Positions 4,558 through 7,428 of a stretch of DNA of 7,428 nt are shown here, one piece after another (within the stretch, counting starts at the first letter, position 1; each line of letters opens with the position of its first letter). The stretch lies in contig JACZRJ010000006.1 of the NCBI GenBank assembly GCA_022574795.1, positions 4,160-11,587 on the forward strand. Reading direction: 5' to 3'. This DNA is from Patescibacteria group bacterium (GTDB lineage Bacteria > Patescibacteriota > Andersenbacteria > UBA10190). Made by a program: the position numbers and the translations under genes. Below the pieces are notes generated by a model. The model was not told the DNA's origin. It worked only from the letters and a program-made list of their open reading frames with translations, and ran no database searches.

Positions 4558-7428
4558 GATCTCTAGGCGTGGCTTGGCGCTGGAGTCGACGATCGATTTT
4601 TCGTTGCTGGCGTAAATATAGAATAGGAATAAAAACTAGCGTTAAGATGGTGGAGAACAGTAGCCCGGTGATGATGGTGAGGGCGATGTCGCGGAAGAAC
4701 TCGTCAACGAAGATTAGTGGGGCAACACCAGCCGCGGTGGTAATAGTGGTCAGAATGACAGGGCGCAGACGTGATTCGACGGCCTGTTTTACCGCGGCGA
4801 GGGTTTCTAGACCATTTTTTCTGAGATGATTCATCCGATCTACTAGAATGATGGCGTTATTTACGACAATTCCGGTCAGGCTAACCAAGCCAATAAAGGT
4901 GGCGAAGTTAAGCTGACCGCCTGTCAGCAGCAGGCCAAAGAGGACACCGATGAGCGATAAGGGGACTGAGAGGAAGATGATCATCGGTTGGCGATATGAA
5001 TTAAACTCAATGACAAGAATGATGAGGATGAGAATGACAGCGATGAACATTGAGCGGTAGAGCTCATTGAATGTTTCAACTGTTTCTTGTTGCTCACCAC
5101 CTAACTCAACCTGGTAACCGAGTGGTAACTCGGTGCTGGCGAGGTGCTCTTCAATTGCCTGGGTAATTTCGTTGGGAGTTGTCGAGTCGTCAGCTTGGGC
5201 TGTCACGGTGACTGTGCGGACACCATTACGCCTACGGATAGCATCAAATGAGGTATTTAAGGAAACATCCGCCACCTCACCCAGAGTGATAGTGCCGGTG
5301 CGAGTAACGAGCGGCAGGCTAGTAAGATTACTAATAGAATTAACTGCCTCGTCTTGAGCCTTAAGACGAACTGAAATTTCATCACCGTGTTTATCTAAGA
5401 AGGTGGTTGCCTCGATACCAAAAACACTAGCGCGAAGTGTTTGGGCTACCTGCGCCGCGCTAAGATTGGCCTGCGCTAATTCAGTACGACGAAGGGCAAA
5501 GCTGAATTCTCCGGCGCTGACTCTCAGGTTACGATCAATTTCAATGGCGCCCGGGATCTCTTCGAGTTGAGCCATCAAGTTCAGAGAAATATCATCGAGT
5601 ACCGCGAGATTTTCTCCAGTGACACGTAGTTCAACGGGCGGTGCAGTTGGCGGACCGGCTGAAATTTCTTCAACGATAACTTTGGCCTCAGTTACTTTTG
5701 AGAGGCGAGCGCGAAGATCAGCGGTTACTTCCAGCGAGGTGCGATCTCGTTGTTTATCAAGATTAATGAAATACGAAATCAAGTTGGCGCTGCTAGATCC
5801 GCCGCCAAGGTCGAGAGTGCTACTACTGCCAAGGTTAGCTACGTAACTAGTTACTTCAGCCGTGGCCAGCAAGGCATCCTCAATTTGCTTCGAGACCTCA
5901 ATAGTTTTTTCAAGGCGCGAGCCGGGGGGCAGTTCCGCATTGATTATCATGAAATCAATATCAACGGCCGGAAAGAGGCCGGTTTTGAGTAAGCCGCTAA
6001 AGGGTAGGGCCAGACCGGCAATGAGCATGAGTACCAGGGACGAAATAAAAATGTTTTGGAAACGGCGCGAGGTCAACGCCCACTCAATGAACCTGCTGTA
6101 CCTACCTTTAAACTTTTCGAAATAAACATCGAAGCGGCGCTGCTTGTTAACCGGGGGCTGGAAGGTAATTAGGGCTCGAACGGCAACTGCTGGGATGATA
6201 GCTAAGGCAACAAACAAGGAGCTAATCAATGTAGCACTGACCACAATTGGTATGGTCTTTAGGAACTGGCCAATGATGCCGGAGACCAGCACCATGGGGA
6301 AAAAGGCCGCGACGGTGGTCAACGTGCCGCCAATGAGCGGCTTTTTAAATTGATTGACTGTCTTGGCAGCATGGTCGGGCAGGTTAGCGTCGCTGGGCCG
6401 ACTGTAAATGCCTTCGACGATTACAATGGCATTGTCGACAAGTAGACCAAGCGAGAGGATAAGTGAAAACAGAGAAATCCCGTTGATGCTTGTGTCGGTG
6501 ATGTCGAAGACGATGAAAGACATGAAGAAGGTAAGGGGGATGGCGATGGCCGTGATTAGCGCTGCTTGCCACCCTAAGAACAACCACAAAATGGTGACGA
6601 CAATTAGTAGGGTTTGCAGACCACTGCGGGTAACGTCACCCAGGGAGCGGCGAATCTCATCAGCGCGATCAGCAAAGGTCTCAATAACGAGGTACTCAGG
6701 TAATTGGGTTTGTTTGGCGGTGGTGAGCTGCTCGTTTATAGCGTCGACGATGGCAATGATATTGCCACCTGGCTTCTTCATAACTTGTAAGGAGACACTT
6801 GGGGTACTGCCCCCACTAGCTACACTCATTCGAGACTTAGTAGTGCTATCACGTAAGGTCAAGGTTATGTTGGCTAACTCGCTGAGGGGAATAACCTCTC
6901 CGCTAGGGGTGGTGATAGGAATAGCTGAGACGTCACTGACGTCGGTGAAACGAGCTTTGAGACGAAGATCGTAGGCGAATTGCTCAGTCTCAAGCGAGCC
7001 AAAGGGAGCGTTGATGTTTGCTTGGCTAATGTTGGCAACTAATTGCGAAATTGAGATGCCGAATTCTGCCAGCCGGGAGGGATCGATGGCCACGGAGATT
7101 TCTGGGGTTCGGGAACCAACAATATTTACACTGGCCACACCAGTTACGCCCTCAATCTGATCAGCTAATACTTCGGCATAGACCGTTAGTAAACGCTCAT
7201 CTTCGATGCCACCAAGGCCGATGGACAAAATGGGCTCATTCGAAAAGTTAACTGCTACGACCTGTGGCGAATCACCGTCGGCGGGTAGGCCCGAAACTTT
7301 GTCGACTGCCTCGCGGAGACGGCGAAGTGAGTCATCGATATCCTCATCGGCAAAAAATTCTACAAAAATGCTTGAAATGCCAGGGCGTGACGATGATGAG
7401 ACCTCCTTAACGCCGGTGAGGTTGAGCA
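4502..7428 (-). CDS. RND-family efflux permease (AcrB/SwrC-like), 5' end outside the window
   Basis: 974 residues are visible. The frame stays open to the right edge, and the upstream residues (VSSSSRPG, IFVEFF, VVAVNFSNEP) match the family, so the TTG at 7228 is not the start; roughly 60-70 residues are missing. RND proteins are proton-driven exporters with twelve helices and two large extracytoplasmic loops. Numbered from the first visible residue, helices fall near 270-286, 288-308, 316-339, 364-386, 391-418 and 457-478, then 790-808, 811-835, 839-863, 888-908 and 913-938, which are TM2-TM12. The relay positions read Asp331-Asn332 in TM4, Asn856 in TM10, and Arg886 and Thr893 in TM11, where AcrB has D407-D408, K940, R971 and T978. 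The last 35 residues are a basic, then Ser/Pro-rich tail. The gene overlaps the SpoIID-like gene by 56 bases, tail to tail. The substrate is unknown; drugs, lipids or peptides are all possible. An adaptor gene may lie just upstream, outside the window. Confidence 0.93.
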   Translation of the reverse strand, partial: LNLTGVKEVSSSSRPGISSIFVEFFADEDIDDSLRRLREAVDKVSGLPADGDSPQVVAVNFSNEPILSIGLGGIEDERLLTVYAEVLADQIEGVTGVASVNIVGSRTPEISVAIDPSRLAEFGISISQLVANISQANINAPFGSLETEQFAYDLRLKARFTDVSDVSAIPITTPSGEVIPLSELANITLTLRDSTTKSRMSVASGGSTPSVSLQVMKKPGGNIIAIVDAINEQLTTAKQTQLPEYLVIETFADRADEIRRSLGDVTRSGLQTLLIVVTILWLFLGWQAALITAIAIPLTFFMSFIVFDITDTSINGISLFSLILSLGLLVDNAIVIVEGIYSRPSDANLPDHAAKTVNQFKKPLIGGTLTTVAAFFPMVLVSGIIGQFLKTIPIVVSATLISSLFVALAIIPAVAVRALITFQPPVNKQRRFDVYFEKFKGRYSRFIEWALTSRRFQNIFISSLVLMLIAGLALPFSGLLKTGLFPAVDIDFMIINAELPPGSRLEKTIEVSKQIEDALLATAEVTSYVANLGSSSTLDLGGGSSSANLISYFINLDKQRDRTSLEVTADLRARLSKVTEAKVIVEEISAGPPTAPPVELRVTGENLAVLDDISLNLMAQLEEIPGAIEIDRNLRVSAGEFSFALRRTELAQANLSAAQVAQTLRASVFGIEATTFLDKHGDEISVRLKAQDEAVNSISNLTSLPLVTRTGTITLGEVADVSLNTSFDAIRRRNGVRTVTVTAQADDSTTPNEITQAIEEHLASTELPLGYQVELGGEQQETVETFNELYRSMFIAVILILIILVIEFNSYRQPMIIFLSVPLSLIGVLFGLLLTGGQLNFATFIGLVSLTGIVVNNAIILVDRMNHLRKNGLETLAAVKQAVESRLRPVILTTITTAAGVAPLIFVDEFFRDIALTIITGLLFSTILTLVFIPILYLRQQRKIDRRLQRQATPRDPSTPSPISHLYSSSSEFS

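Noticed and set aside
4569..4829. Plus-strand open frame of 86 codons, and other plus-strand frames across 4570-7250
   Set aside because: They are antisense shadows of the RND gene, rich in Arg, Ser and Thr with no recognisable motif.
7226..7228. A TTG start for the RND gene
   Set aside because: The frame continues to the right edge, and the 66 residues upstream match RND N-terminal sequence, so the gene is truncated by the window.
1..7428. CRISPR array, insertion sequence or prophage
   Set aside because: No regularly spaced repeats, transposase, integrase or phage genes were seen.

Overview
The window looks like a stretch of a small-genome bacterium, most probably from the Patescibacteria (CPR) group; that placement is inference. 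It rests on family flavour: a secreted SpoIID/LytB-type protein with no sporulation context, an RND pump with Asn in place of two proton-relay residues, and an unrecognised small membrane protein. None of the four visible start codons has a clear Shine-Dalgarno sequence. All stop codons used are TAA or TAG, so nothing suggests a recoded TGA.

Layout. Positions 1-200 hold no gene: a possible plus-strand terminator at the left edge, then a structured, GC-rich non-coding stretch. From 201 to 2954 three genes lie on the minus strand, transcribed right to left: a polyprenol-phosphate-type GT2 glycosyltransferase with two C-terminal membrane helices (1914-2954), a GT4 glycosyltransferase (717-1799) and a 169-residue four-helix membrane protein (201-710). 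Only 6 bases separate the last two, while GT2 and GT4 are separated by 114 bases containing a 70-base block of about 80% GC. Positions 2955-3129 are a divergent promoter region. From 3130 to 4557 a plus-strand gene encodes an exported SpoIID/LytB-like protein with a duplicated N-terminal module. From 4502 to the right edge a minus-strand gene encodes an RND-family transporter. Its 5' end lies outside the window, and its 3' end overlaps the SpoIID-like gene tail to tail by 56 bases.

How the genes fit together. The theme is the cell envelope. The GT2 enzyme would load a sugar on a lipid carrier, the GT4 enzyme would add sugars to a surface glycan or lipid, and the small membrane protein, co-transcribed with GT4, may serve the same pathway. 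The SpoIID-like protein probably acts on peptidoglycan outside the membrane, and the RND protein exports compounds. Only GT4 and the small membrane protein are clearly one transcription unit.

No complete new multi-gene system is evident. The most novel-looking items are the internally duplicated small membrane protein, the duplicated module fused to a SpoIID core, the 80% GC block, and several perfect hairpins, two inside coding sequence and one overlapping a consensus -10 promoter region.
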